A DNA stretch of 34,723 nucleotides from Nitrospinaceae bacterium (GTDB lineage Bacteria > Nitrospinota > Nitrospinia > Nitrospinales > JACRGP01). Below are positions 1 through 9,469 of this stretch, piece by piece (position 1 is the first letter of the stretch; each line of letters begins with the position of its first letter). The position numbers were made by a program, and so were the translations under genes. The stretch is taken from assembly GCA_029261575.1 (NCBI GenBank), contig JAJDBD010000069.1:1-34723 (forward strand). Reading direction: 5' to 3'. The notes under the pieces were generated by a model. It saw only the letters and a program-made list of their open reading frames with translations, was not told where the DNA came from and searched no databases.

Positions 1-1337
1 TCCTCCTGAGACATGGCGGTATCGCCGGTTTCACCGTTGATCTGGTCGACAAGTTTTTGAAGCGCTTCTTGTGAAGCGTAGCGATCCAAAGCCAGGTTCC
101 CGGCGGGGCCAAAAATTTTTGGAAAACGCTCCGGTAACAAACGGCCCAAAACCAGATTGGCGTCGGTGACAGTTAGAAAGCCTTTTTTCCGGTAGCAAAC
201 GGGACCCGGATGAGCGCCCGCGGATTCGGGCCCGACGACGAACATGCCGTTTTTAAAAAACAGGCGCGACCCGCCGCCCGCCGCGACGGTGTTGATATTC
301 AACTGCGGCGCCAGCAGGTGTACGCCCGCAGTCTCTGTTTCCTGGACCCAATCAAAATCGCCGTCGAAGCGGGATACGTCGGTCGAGGTGCCGCCCATAT
401 CAAAGCCGATTACCGGTCGCGGGTTTTCGGAATCAAAGGTTGTTTTAGCGTAGCCGACCACGCCGCCCGCCGGGCCGGACAACACCGCCCGGCTTCCCAT
501 AAAATCATCCGCCGAGGCCAGGGCGCCGTCGGACTGCATAAAATGGAGTTGGGTAGTTTCGCGCATGAACCCGGCCCGGAACCGGTCGACATACTTCTGG
601 ATCACGGGCGTCAGGTACGCGTCCAGACAACAGGTTTGACCGCGGTCGACGATTTTAATCCTCGGCATTACCTCCGACGACAGGGACACGTGACCAAAGC
701 CGAGGTTTTTGGCGAGGTCTCGAATTTCTTTTTCATGGCGCGGAAAAACCGAGGCATGCATCAATACGACGGCCAAACTATCCACGCCTTTTAGGCGAAG
801 CGCTTCAAGGTCGGTTTGAATCAGTCGAAAATCGAGTTCTTCGATCACTTCAATCCATTGACCGCCGACTCCTCGCTCAAAATCCTCCCGACCCTCGGAA
901 AGCTCTTTACCCACTAGGCGAACCCGCTCGTCCACCTCCACCACTGTTTGGTATAGCGGCGGCGGTCTGGAAATTTCCAGGTCGAAAATTTTCGGGCGAT
1001 CCTGCTTGCCGATTGTCAATAAATCCCCAAAACCTTTTGTAATGAGGAGGGCGCATGGACGGCCTTTTCTCTCCAGCAAGGCGTTGGTGGCAAGAGTGGT
1101 TCCCATACGAATCCATTCAATTACACTGGAATCAAAATTAGCCTTGGAAAGGGGAACGCCTGAGACGTCCTGCAGAATTCGGCGGACGCCTTCCCTGGGA
1201 GCGTCGGGATAATTGGAGGGATCCTCGGAGAGGAGTTTTAGAACTCGAAACCCGGGTAAGCCGGGAACCTCGGCATAAATGTCGGTGAAAGTTCCGCCAC
1301 GATCAATGGAAAAACGGAATACGTCGGACGGAGGCAC
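1..1337 (-). CDS. hyuA: Hydantoinase/5-oxoprolinase family protein (HyuA-like), 3' end truncated by window edge
   Basis: Open minus-strand frame from a GTG at 1337 to the window edge. Absent from the ORF track because its stop lies outside the window. Translates to ...[21 protein letters not shown]... and ...[20 protein letters not shown]..., the two phosphate-binding motifs of the hydantoinase/oxoprolinase fold. Codons at 1337, 398 and 14 were checked to be in the same frame. Confidence 0.88.
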   Translation of the reverse strand, partial: MPPSDVFRFSIDRGGTFTDIYAEVPGLPGFRVLKLLSEDPSNYPDAPREGVRRILQDVSGVPLSKANFDSSVIEWIRMGTTLATNALLERKGRPCALLITKGFGDLLTIGKQDRPKIFDLEISRPPPLYQTVVEVDERVRLVGKELSEGREDFERGVGGQWIEVIEELDFRLIQTDLEALRLKGVDSLAVVLMHASVFPRHEKEIRDLAKNLGFGHVSLSSEVMPRIKIVDRGQTCCLDAYLTPVIQKYVDRFRAGFMRETTQLHFMQSDGALASADDFMGSRAVLSGPAGGVVGYAKTTFDSENPRPVIGFDMGGTSTDVSRFDGDFDWVQETETAGVHLLAPQLNINTVAAGGGSRLFFKNGMFVVGPESAGAHPGPVCYRKKGFLTVTDANLVLGRLLPERFPKIFGPAGNLALDRYASQEALQKLVDQINGETGDTAMSQE

Positions 1338-1351
1338 TGGAGGGACTGAGG

Positions 1352-2320
1352 CTAAATGAGATCCACCGTCCAACCCTCTCGCGCCATGGACATTTTCAGC
1401 GGAGATTTGGGAGCGATGATACTGAGGTATTTTTTGGTGCTTTCCAAAACTTCCGCCAGTTTGAAATCGCTGTAGGTGGGTTCGTGGTGAAAGAAAACGA
1501 TATGCTTGACGTCGGCTTCCACGGCAATATCGACGCCGATGAAAGTGGAGCTGTGGCCCCAGTCTTCCTTTTCGATGCCTTCGATAAAAGTGTATTGAGA
1601 ATCGAAGACCAGTATGTCGGCTCCGCGGAAAAAATCCACCGCCGGTTTCAAGGCCTCGTGTCCCAGTTGCTTGTATTCCGAGTCGGTGGCGAACACAAAC
1701 GACTTGCCGGCAAAGTCCACCCGGTAGGCGAAACTTTTTCCTGGATGGTACATTTCCTTCCAGGATACCTGCGCGGCGCCAATTTTATACTGCGGATGGC
1801 CGTTCAGATCCACAAACTCAATGTCGGCGTGCATGGAATCAAAGGAGACGGGAAAATATTTAAATTCCTGTTGTCCATGGAGGCGGTCGCGCAAATCCGG
1901 AAACGGACTGCAAACCGTGAATTGATTGCCGCTGATGAACATGGGAACGAAGAACGGGATTCCCATGATGTGATCCCAATGCGTGTGCGTGATAAAAATA
2001 TGCGCCTTGCCCTCGCCCTCGCCAAACTCTTGCGTCATCAAGTCGCGTCCCAACTCGCGCAAGCCGGTGCCTGCGTCGAAAATCAAATGATGGCCGTCCG
2101 CTTCCACATGAATGCAGGAGGAGTTGCCGCCGTAGCACCCTTTGACGTATTCGGGTAAGGATTGAATAAATTTTTTGCGGGCAGCGGCGTCTTTTAAATC
2201 TTCGGGTTTGGCCTGTTCGAGGACTATCGACAATTTTTCCTCAATCGCCGCCGAAGAAATGGGGGTGGGGATGGAGCCTCTGACGCCGCGGAAACTAACG
2301 CGAAAAGGTTTTTCGCTCAT
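1352..2320 (-). CDS. MBL-fold metal-dependent hydrolase
   Basis: 322 aa; HTHWDH metal-binding motif, GVRGSIPTP start, [11 protein letters not shown] and FATDSEY motifs. Confidence 0.85.
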   Translation of the reverse strand: MSEKPFRVSFRGVRGSIPTPISSAAIEEKLSIVLEQAKPEDLKDAAARKKFIQSLPEYVKGCYGGNSSCIHVEADGHHLIFDAGTGLRELGRDLMTQEFGEGEGKAHIFITHTHWDHIMGIPFFVPMFISGNQFTVCSPFPDLRDRLHGQQEFKYFPVSFDSMHADIEFVDLNGHPQYKIGAAQVSWKEMYHPGKSFAYRVDFAGKSFVFATDSEYKQLGHEALKPAVDFFRGADILVFDSQYTFIEGIEKEDWGHSSTFIGVDIAVEADVKHIVFFHHEPTYSDFKLAEVLESTKKYLSIIAPKSPLKMSMAREGWTVDLI

Positions 2321-2430
2321 AAGTTTTTCTGTGGGGGGATCAACCGCTCATTATTTGATTGAAGCCGGTCCTCGTTCGGAGGACCATAATAACAAATTTT
2401 TTAAAAACTGGAAGGCTTTAACGCGCCGGG

Positions 2431-3294
2431 TCAAAAATCCATCAAGGTTTCCGTCGACGCCAAAGATTCCTTCACCTCGTCGACCATCAATTCAAGATCT
2501 TCTGCGGAAAATTCCCAGCCGTCCAAAACATCGTGAGGGATGGGATCAAAATAAGTATCGATTCCGCCGGCGATTCCAACGCTATTGGCAATCCGGTTGG
2601 AGATCCATACGATATTCGACGGATTGGGAGTGGAACAATCGGGTCGTTCTAAATGGTGGCTCCTGACCGCCTCCACCACGGAGCGGTCCACCGGCCACCA
2701 TTTTTCAATGTACAAAGCGCCCAACTGGGAATGGGAAACCCCAAACTTTTCCATTTCGCAAAGTTCCAGGGTTTTTTCTTCCGGTTCCAGCCCCTTGATA
2801 AAATCCTGATACATTGTTGGAATCAAATAAAAAAATACGAGTATTCCGACGTCGTGCATGAGACCGGCGACATAACATTGCTCGCGGACTTTTTTGTCGT
2901 CGATCAACCGGGCGCCCAAATTCTGCGATAAAATAGCCACTGCCAGGGAATGCCGCCAAAAATCCCGCTGAACAAATCCCCGGCACTTGTAAAACATTTT
3001 GGGTAGTTCCAGGGTATAAGCCAGATCCAAAATCAGCTTGAGGCCCAGGCGCCAGACGGCCGTGGTCAGGTTTTTGGCTTGCTCTCTTCCGCCGGCAAAA
3101 AACACGCTGTTGGCCAGCCGAATCATTTTTCCCGCCAGCACCGGCTCAGTTTCAATCAGGGCCGCGATTTCGGAAAGCTCGCAATGCGGATCGTCGATTT
3201 TGGCGGACAAACTTACCAGAATATCGGATAAGGGCGGCAGGTCTCCCCTTTCCTCGATCAATTTTAAAATTTTTTCTTTAGGATCAGGATTCAT
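2431..3294 (-). CDS. HDOD domain-containing protein
   Basis: 287 aa; LPPLSDILVSLSAKIDDPHCELSEIAALIETEPVLAGKMIRLANSVFF and GLMHDVGILVF are typical of HDOD domains. Confidence 0.85.
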   Translation of the reverse strand: MNPDPKEKILKLIEERGDLPPLSDILVSLSAKIDDPHCELSEIAALIETEPVLAGKMIRLANSVFFAGGREQAKNLTTAVWRLGLKLILDLAYTLELPKMFYKCRGFVQRDFWRHSLAVAILSQNLGARLIDDKKVREQCYVAGLMHDVGILVFFYLIPTMYQDFIKGLEPEEKTLELCEMEKFGVSHSQLGALYIEKWWPVDRSVVEAVRSHHLERPDCSTPNPSNIVWISNRIANSVGIAGGIDTYFDPIPHDVLDGWEFSAEDLELMVDEVKESLASTETLMDF

Positions 3295-3551
3295 TAATTA
3301 TGTCCATTCTGCGCCTGCAAATTTTTAATGAACGTTTTGTTAGTGAAAACCGCGCCAAGCATAGCCTTGGCTATGTTCAAGTGGTTTGAGCGAACAGGCG
3401 TGAAAATTTACGGCGCCTTGTAGGTTGGCCGTGAAGAACAAATCCACGGCGTCAAGCAAGCTTACCGTAGCTTCCGCTATGCTTGCGCTTGCTTTCCTTG
3501 TGTCTTTGTCCTTTATGGCCAACAGAATTGTACATAATTAATGAATCCTGA
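3284..3551. repeat. MITE-like element bounded by inverted repeats
   Basis: Perfect 20-nt inverted repeat: TCAGGATTCATTAATTATGT (3284-3303) against ACATAATTAATGAATCCTGA (3532-3551). It continues imperfectly inward (TGTCCATTCTGCGCC against rc TGTACAATTCTGTTGGCC). The interior has perfect hairpins such as CATAGCC-tt-GGCTATG and no convincing gene. Confidence 0.6.
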
Positions 3552-3846
3552 CCCCAGGTTCGCTCGCCATCATGGATTCCAATCCTATCCCAAGAACTCG
3601 GGACTCCACAGCTATTATCCTTTTATCTCCTTATTCGTCAAGTATTTATCATAAAAATCTCGGAGTTCGCCGCGCGCATTATCCCGCCGTCAGAATTTTG
3701 GTTGATTTGGATACAAACAGACCCTAGAATGCGATTTTATAATTGTAAATGCGGTTAGTGGAAAACCCGGCCGTATTGAATCCCCCATATTGACTAATAA
3801 AATCCTCCGGCAACACGCTGGCCTCAAAAAAATCCCCTTGAAATCC

Positions 3847-4614
3847 ATGCCTTCCTTTGCCGCTTTTTTCAGGCAAAAAACTTTTGCCTTTCTTCTCGTC
3901 CTGTTTGTCTCCGGCTTTCTGATTTTTTGGTCGGGGTGCCGGTCGAAAGCGAGATACATTCCCTCCTCATCGTCTAAACCTGCGGCGGTCCCTGAAAAAG
4001 AATCCTCCACCCTGCCTTACGAGGTGGACGGAAAAATCTATCGTCCCATGAGTTTTGTAAAGGCCGGGTTTGTCCAAACGGGAATTGCCTCCTGGTACGG
4101 ACCCAAGTTTCACGGCAAGGAGACGTCCAACAAGGAAGTCTACGATATGGACGGGGTGACGGCGGCGCATAAGACCCTGCCCTTCCAAACCCTTTTGCGG
4201 GTGGAAAATTTACAGAATGGACGCAAGATCAAATTACGGGTCAACGACCGGGGACCTTTTGTCGGCGACCGGATTCTGGACCTGAGCCGCGGGGCGGCCA
4301 AGGCTTTGGGAGTGATTGAAAACGGAACGGCTCGTGTTAAGATAACGGTCTTAGAGAATTCGGGAAACGCCAGTCAAGCCTCGGAAGCGGAAAATAACTA
4401 CGCCGTTCAACTGGCCGTTTTCTCCGACATGAAAAATGCCGAACAGGCCGGACGTAAGATAAAAAGCGGCAGAGTTTCGCCCTTCGACAAAAATGGAAGA
4501 CAGTATTATCGCGTTTTGGTGGGAAGTTTTTCAGATTACGAGAAAGCGATTGAAAGCAGAAACCAAATTCGAGAACAGGGCTATCCCGAGGCTTTTATTG
4601 TCAGCGGCGAATAA
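3847..4614 (+). CDS. rlpA: RlpA-like septal ring lytic transglycosylase lipoprotein with C-terminal SPOR domain
   Basis: GIASWYGPKFHGKETSNKEVYD and RVNDRGPFVGDRILDLSRGAAKALG are the RlpA double-psi barrel; C-terminal SPOR-like repeats. Lipobox FWSGC follows a signal peptide if translation starts at ATG 3847 (the ORF extends upstream to TTG 3790). Confidence 0.88.
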   Translation: MPSFAAFFRQKTFAFLLVLFVSGFLIFWSGCRSKARYIPSSSSKPAAVPEKESSTLPYEVDGKIYRPMSFVKAGFVQTGIASWYGPKFHGKETSNKEVYDMDGVTAAHKTLPFQTLLRVENLQNGRKIKLRVNDRGPFVGDRILDLSRGAAKALGVIENGTARVKITVLENSGNASQASEAENNYAVQLAVFSDMKNAEQAGRKIKSGRVSPFDKNGRQYYRVLVGSFSDYEKAIESRNQIREQGYPEAFIVSGE

Positions 4615-4707
4615 TGCGTTGACCGCCTTGAACTCCAGGCCATTACCGATTCAGCCTGTCGCCTTATTGGCGCTGGCAACACAAAATATTATGAAAGAGG
4701 GTTTGAT

Positions 4708-5196
4708 ATGAGACTGCCCATTCTTGATAAACTCGATCGGGAGTTGATGAAATACAAAAAGGAATTGGAAGTGGATATTCCCAAGGCATTGATGGAAGCC
4801 GCCGCGCACGGCGACCTGAGCGAAAACGCCGAATATAAATCCGCCAAGGAGCGGCAGATGTTTTTGGAATCCCGCGTTTCGCAAATGCAGAAAAGAATCA
4901 GCGATATATCGTCGATCAACATAGACAGGATCCCAAAAGACCGTTCCGGCCTTGGCTCCACGCTGAACTTAAAGGATATCGACTCCGGAGAATCCAGGGT
5001 TTTCAAACTGGTGTTCCCCGAAGAGGTGAATCCCGATGAAGGGAAAATTTCTCTGGCTTCCCCCCTGGGCAAGGCGTTGCTGGGTAAGGTCGTGGGGGAC
5101 CTGGCGGAACTGCCGCGGGACGGCGAGGTTAAGGAATATGAAATCGTCCGCATGACGACCATTCACGACGACGACGGGGAAGACTCAGTTTCATAA
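4708..5196 (+). CDS. greA: Transcription elongation factor GreA
   Basis: 162 aa; EAAAHGDLSENAEYKSAKERQ coiled-coil signature and C-terminal ISLASPLGKALLGK. Confidence 0.92.
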   Translation: MRLPILDKLDRELMKYKKELEVDIPKALMEAAAHGDLSENAEYKSAKERQMFLESRVSQMQKRISDISSINIDRIPKDRSGLGSTLNLKDIDSGESRVFKLVFPEEVNPDEGKISLASPLGKALLGKVVGDLAELPRDGEVKEYEIVRMTTIHDDDGEDSVS

Positions 5197-5241
5197 GGGG
5201 TTCTCTAATAATTCGATATTTTTCTTTAGGCAAATCGCTGG

Positions 5242-5339
5242 CCAGCGTGCCGCTGGACCCAGTAGACGTCGCTTATACGGTGAATGCTAAAGCGACGTTG
5301 GGTATGCAAATCAAATCCTGCTACCGGGCGCTTGCCCGG
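5242..5339. repeat. Hairpin-rich dispersed intergenic repeat, copy A
   Basis: CCAGCG-tgc-CGCTGG hairpin; CTTATACGGTGAATGCTA inside an ACGTCGCTT...AAGCGACGT stem; TTGGGTATGCAAA; CCGGGC-gctt-GCCCGG hairpin. Same element order as copy B at 21780. Confidence 0.65.
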
Positions 5340-5389
5340 CATAAGGGCCGCTCATGGCCAAAAGCTCTTTTTAGAGACGCGCATAACCC

Positions 5390-6025
5390 ATGTCTTCCAC
5401 CAAAAACCTCATATCATTTGACGAGCTTGAATCGGGCCATCCTCTTTTTATCAACACGGACGAGCGCCCCGACTGGCCTTCGGTTTTCGGGAACGACCAT
5501 CCCCTGAAACTGGAGATCGGTTTTGGCAACGGGCGTTTTTTAATAGAACTGGCCCTCCAGCGGCAGGAAAGTAATTTTATCGGGCTTGATTTTTACCATA
5601 AAGGGATTCGTAAATCCGTCACCCGACTGGGCAAATTGATGATAAACAACGCCCGGATTTGCTATGGGGACGCCCGCGAGAAGGTCCCCATTTTATTTCA
5701 GGCCGGCGAGTTGAGCGAAATTTTTATCAATTTCCCTGATCCCTGGCCGAAAAAGCGCCATATTAAAAGGCGGTTGATCAAACCCGACTTCGTCCGCTTG
5801 CTGGCGACGCTTTTGGAATCCGGAGGAAGCCTCCATCTCGCCACGGACTGCGAACCCTACGCCCGTGAAATGATCGTCTACTTGGAAGAGGAACCGCTGT
5901 TGAAAAACAAATCGGGAGAGACTCAGTTTTTTCACGAAAGAGACGACGTCCCCAAAACCAAATACGAAAATTATTTCATCCGCAACGGCCACACGATTTA
6001 CTACACAAGCTTCACCAAAAAATAA
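5390..6025 (+). CDS. trmB: tRNA (guanine-N7-)-methyltransferase
   Basis: 211 aa; LEIGFGNGRFLIELALQ, NFIGLDFYHKGI, INFPDPWPKKRHIKRRLI motifs of TrmB. Confidence 0.93.
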   Translation: MSSTKNLISFDELESGHPLFINTDERPDWPSVFGNDHPLKLEIGFGNGRFLIELALQRQESNFIGLDFYHKGIRKSVTRLGKLMINNARICYGDAREKVPILFQAGELSEIFINFPDPWPKKRHIKRRLIKPDFVRLLATLLESGGSLHLATDCEPYAREMIVYLEEEPLLKNKSGETQFFHERDDVPKTKYENYFIRNGHTIYYTSFTKK

Positions 6026-6098
6026 GGTTTACAATTTTCATTCAAACCGGGAAAATAAAGAAACGGCGCCCCTTATTAACCGGGGCTGGAGGCGCATT

Positions 6099-8153
6099 TT
6101 GACCAAGGCAAGAGTTCTCATCGTAGACGACGAAAAAAACATCGTCGCCTCGTTACAGGATATTCTCTCGGACGAAGGCTACGAAGTCGGGTCTTCCATG
6201 GACGGCCTGGACGCTTTGGAAAAAATCCAGACCGATCCGCCGGATTTGGTTTTGCTGGATATCTGGATTCCGGGAATGGACGGAATCGAGGTTTTGAAAA
6301 CCATCAAAACCTATTATCCCGAAATGGCGGTCTTGATCATGTCCGGTCACGGAACCATTGAAACGGCGGTGAAAGCCACCAAACTGGGCGCCTACAACTT
6401 CATCGAAAAACCGTTTTCCCTGGAGCAGGTCACCAAAAGCATCGCTGCGGCCTTGCGCGACCGGAAAAACGAGGCGCACGAAAAATCCTGGAACAGCGAG
6501 ATCCCCTTTTGTTTCGATCGAATGGTCGAAATCAAAAAATCCATCAAGGCGGCGGCACGTCACAATAAACCGATATTGATTCTGGGAGAGTCCGGCGTCG
6601 GCAAGGAATTGATCGCCCAGTCCATCCACCGCCAAAGCAAAATACGCGAACTCCCGCTGATCAAATTAAACTGCGCCGTGCGGCCCATGCCCAGCATTCA
6701 GGCTCAATTATTCAAATCCTCGGCCAAGGGCTTGCGCTCTGAAAGCAAAAAGGAACTGGGAGCGCCGGACCGGAAAATCATCTATCTGACGAATATAGAA
6801 ACCCTGGGCAAAAGCCTGCAGGAAAAACTCGCCGAGGCCTTAAAAGCTCTGGAGGAAAATCCCAAGGACAATGAAACGGGATTTCTCCCGGCCCGGCTGA
6901 TCGCTGCAAGTTCGGCGAACCTTGCGGAACTGGCCGCCAAAGGAGATTTCCATCCGGGACTGTACGAAATCTTAGAGCAAGAATCGCTGGCCATTCCCCC
7001 TCTGCGGGAATATTCAAACCGTATTCCCAATCTTATCCAAACCTATTTCCAGGAATTTCTGGAAGGCGACGGGTCCGACGCTCCACAATTTGACTCCGAG
7101 GCTTTGGAGGCCCTTGGCGCTTATTCCTGGCCCGGCAACATTAAAGAGTTGCGCGGTCTTTTGGAACAAATGATGATTCCGGGAACCAACCGGCATACGA
7201 TCATGTTGAACGATTTGCCGACAAAATTCCGGATCGCCTGCGAAGAAGCCCCGGGTGTCCCGGGCGCCATCTCTTCCAACGACGGCGAATCGCAAAGCCT
7301 TTCCACAAAAGAAACCTCGCCTCCCCTCCGGCAACGGACGTTAAAAAGAAGCGTGGTGCTTTGCGGGAGCGGATTGCATTCCGGCATCAAGACCGGTTTG
7401 ATCCTGCAACCTCTGCCGCCCGGGAGCGGAATTATCTTTGGCGATATTTCCAGCGGCCACACCATTCCCGCCCGTTTGGAGAACGTGCAATCGACCGATT
7501 ACTCCACCTGTCTGGGGAAGGGTCCCTCCTCCGTCGCCACCATCGAGCACATCATGGCGGTTCTTCATATGTACAGGATCACCAATCTCCTGATAAAAAT
7601 AGGAGACGAGGCTCCGGTCATGGACGGTTCGGCCAAGGATTTTTGCCAGCTCATCGAGGACGGCGAATTCGAAATTCAGGACGAGGAGCAAGAGGAACTG
7701 GTCATTCGGGAAAAATACAGTTTTGGGTCCATGGAAAACGGCGGCGCCCATATATCCATCGAGCCTGCGGATAATTTCATCGTCGAGTACCACATGGAAT
7801 ATCCCGAACCCATTGGAATTTGCGATTACACCTACGAGTTTTCCGGATCGGAAAGTTTTAAAGCGGCAATCGCCCCGGCGCGCACATTTGGATTCATGCA
7901 CGAGGTGGCGCAATTGAACTCCATGGGATTCGGCGCCGGCGGCAAGCTGGACAATTTCATCCTGCTTGGAGACGGAAAGGTTTTGAACACCGAGCTTCGT
8001 TATGACAACGAATTTGTCCGCCACAAAATCCTGGACATTATCGGCGACCTTTACCTGTTGGGAAAACCCATACGCGGACTCGTTCGCGCCCATAAATCCG
8101 GGCACACGCAAAACATCGGGCTTCTCAAAAATATCCTGACCAGCTTATCCTGA
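6099..8153 (+). CDS. lpxC: Fusion protein: NtrC/NtrX-type receiver + degenerate sigma54-type AAA+ domain + UDP-3-O-acyl-N-acetylglucosamine deacetylase (LpxC)
   Basis: 684 aa single ORF (TTG start). Receiver: VLIVDDEKN, LVLLDIWIPGMDG, EKPFS. AAA+: Walker A GESGVGKE, WPGNIKELRG, no GAFTGA. C-terminal about 275 aa: TIEHIMAVLH, APVMDGSAKDF, ARTFGF, NEFVRHKILDIIGDLYLLG, KSGHTQN, as in LpxC. Confidence 0.92.
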   Translation: MTKARVLIVDDEKNIVASLQDILSDEGYEVGSSMDGLDALEKIQTDPPDLVLLDIWIPGMDGIEVLKTIKTYYPEMAVLIMSGHGTIETAVKATKLGAYNFIEKPFSLEQVTKSIAAALRDRKNEAHEKSWNSEIPFCFDRMVEIKKSIKAAARHNKPILILGESGVGKELIAQSIHRQSKIRELPLIKLNCAVRPMPSIQAQLFKSSAKGLRSESKKELGAPDRKIIYLTNIETLGKSLQEKLAEALKALEENPKDNETGFLPARLIAASSANLAELAAKGDFHPGLYEILEQESLAIPPLREYSNRIPNLIQTYFQEFLEGDGSDAPQFDSEALEALGAYSWPGNIKELRGLLEQMMIPGTNRHTIMLNDLPTKFRIACEEAPGVPGAISSNDGESQSLSTKETSPPLRQRTLKRSVVLCGSGLHSGIKTGLILQPLPPGSGIIFGDISSGHTIPARLENVQSTDYSTCLGKGPSSVATIEHIMAVLHMYRITNLLIKIGDEAPVMDGSAKDFCQLIEDGEFEIQDEEQEELVIREKYSFGSMENGGAHISIEPADNFIVEYHMEYPEPIGICDYTYEFSGSESFKAAIAPARTFGFMHEVAQLNSMGFGAGGKLDNFILLGDGKVLNTELRYDNEFVRHKILDIIGDLYLLGKPIRGLVRAHKSGHTQNIGLLKNILTSLS

Positions 8154-8155
8154 AC

Positions 8156-8776
8156 TTGATCAGCAGACCCTTTAAAATAGGAATATTGGCTTCTGGACGC
8201 GGCAGTAATCTGCAAGCCATTATCGACAGCGTCGAACGGGGAGACCTTGACGCCGAAGTTGCCGTTATCCTCAGCAACAAGGAAAACGCCCAGGCGCTGG
8301 AGCGCGGTAAAAAACACAATATTGAATGCGTCTTCGTCGATCCCAAAACGTACCCGGATAAAGAATCCTTCGACTGCGAGATGATTCGTCGGCTCCGGGA
8401 AAAGCAAGTCGACCTAATTTGCCTTGCCGGCTATATGCGTATTTTAGGCGCGGAATTTATTGCAACTTTCCAAGGTAAGATATTAAATATTCATCCCTCG
8501 CTCCTGCCCGCTTTTCCCGGCCTGTCCCCGCAACAGCAGGCGCTGGACAGCGGCGCCAAGACCAGCGGATGCACCGTCCACTTTGTCGAACTGGCTGTGG
8601 ACGCCGGACCCATCGTCCTGCAATCCTCCGTTCCCGTTCGCGATTCCGACGGGGTGGACGAGTTGTCGCAACGCATCCTGGAGCAGGAACACATTATCTA
8701 CCCGCGAGCGATAAAATTATTTCTGGAAAACCGGTTGACGATCTCAGGAAGAAGGGTATTGATAAAAGATGATTGA
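8156..8776 (+). CDS. purN: Phosphoribosylglycinamide formyltransferase
   Basis: 206 aa; IGILASGRGSNLQAIID, LAGYMRILG, ILNIHPSLLPAFPG. Confidence 0.94.
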   Translation: MISRPFKIGILASGRGSNLQAIIDSVERGDLDAEVAVILSNKENAQALERGKKHNIECVFVDPKTYPDKESFDCEMIRRLREKQVDLICLAGYMRILGAEFIATFQGKILNIHPSLLPAFPGLSPQQQALDSGAKTSGCTVHFVELAVDAGPIVLQSSVPVRDSDGVDELSQRILEQEHIIYPRAIKLFLENRLTISGRRVLIKDD

Positions 8777-9461
8777 TCAAAAATTCATGCCAAAAATTTT
8801 CCCGGCGACGTCCCTGTTTTTGGCGTTGAGCCTTATGTGCGCCGGATCGGCGGGAGCCGTCAGCCAGGAACAGGCGACGGTCGACGCTATTCAAAAAAAG
8901 TACGAAGCGACGCGAACCTTAAAGGCAAAGTTCGTTCAAAAAGCGTTCATCAAATTGATGGATCAAGCGCAAACGACCGAGGGCGAGGTTTTTATAAAAA
9001 AGCCGGGGAAAATGAAATGGCTGTACAACGCGCCCGATCCCCAGGTGTTGATCAGCGACGGAAACACGCTCTGGCTGTACGTTCCGGAGGAAAACCAAGT
9101 CAACAAAATGCCCATGGAAAACGTGTATTCCAACAATACCCCGGCCCTGTTTCTGGCGGGCAAAGGGAAATTGACGGAATCTTTCGAGGTGGCCCGCGTG
9201 GCTTCCGATTCCGAAACCTACCAGGTGGAACTGATCCCAAAAGACAAGAAAATGAACGTGAAGATGATGGCTTTGTTCGCGGACAAGAAAAGCTACCAGA
9301 TTTTGGGTTCCAGCGTGTATGATAAATTAGGGAACAAAACTGAAATCAAATTCACTCAAATAGAAATCAATCCGGATTTAGCGGACGGGATTTTTCAATT
9401 TCAAAAACCCCAGGGAGTCGAACTTTTGGATTTTACCGACTCCCCGAAGACGAATAAATAA
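8769..9461 (+). CDS. lolA: Outer membrane lipoprotein carrier protein LolA
   Basis: 230 aa; signal peptide, LKAKFVQKAF, GEVFIKKPGKMKWLYNAPDPQVLISDGNTLWLYVPEENQV. Confidence 0.9.
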   Translation: MIDQKFMPKIFPATSLFLALSLMCAGSAGAVSQEQATVDAIQKKYEATRTLKAKFVQKAFIKLMDQAQTTEGEVFIKKPGKMKWLYNAPDPQVLISDGNTLWLYVPEENQVNKMPMENVYSNNTPALFLAGKGKLTESFEVARVASDSETYQVELIPKDKKMNVKMMALFADKKSYQILGSSVYDKLGNKTEIKFTQIEINPDLADGIFQFQKPQGVELLDFTDSPKTNK

Positions 9462-9469
9462 GAGGTCGC

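Noticed and set aside
1484-2158. 224-aa plus-strand ORF opposite the MBL hydrolase
   Set aside because: Antisense of a gene with an HTHWDH motif; no recognisable family.
1352-3294. HyuA-MBL-HDOD minus-strand trio as a novel functional system
   Set aside because: Same-strand neighbours, but with generic families, a ~110-bp gap and no specific functional link visible in the sequence.
3340-3522. 60-aa ORF inside the MITE-like element (MAIKDKDTRKASASIAEATVSLL...)
   Set aside because: Probably a fortuitous frame through a structured non-coding repeat; too short and featureless to call as a transposase or toxin.
5247-5507. 86-aa ORF spanning repeat copy A and the trmB start
   Set aside because: Built from repeat sequence and overlapping trmB in another frame; no coding support.
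7341-8111. 256-aa minus-strand ORF opposite the LpxC domain
   Set aside because: Complementary-strand artefact; the plus-strand LpxC motifs are unambiguous.
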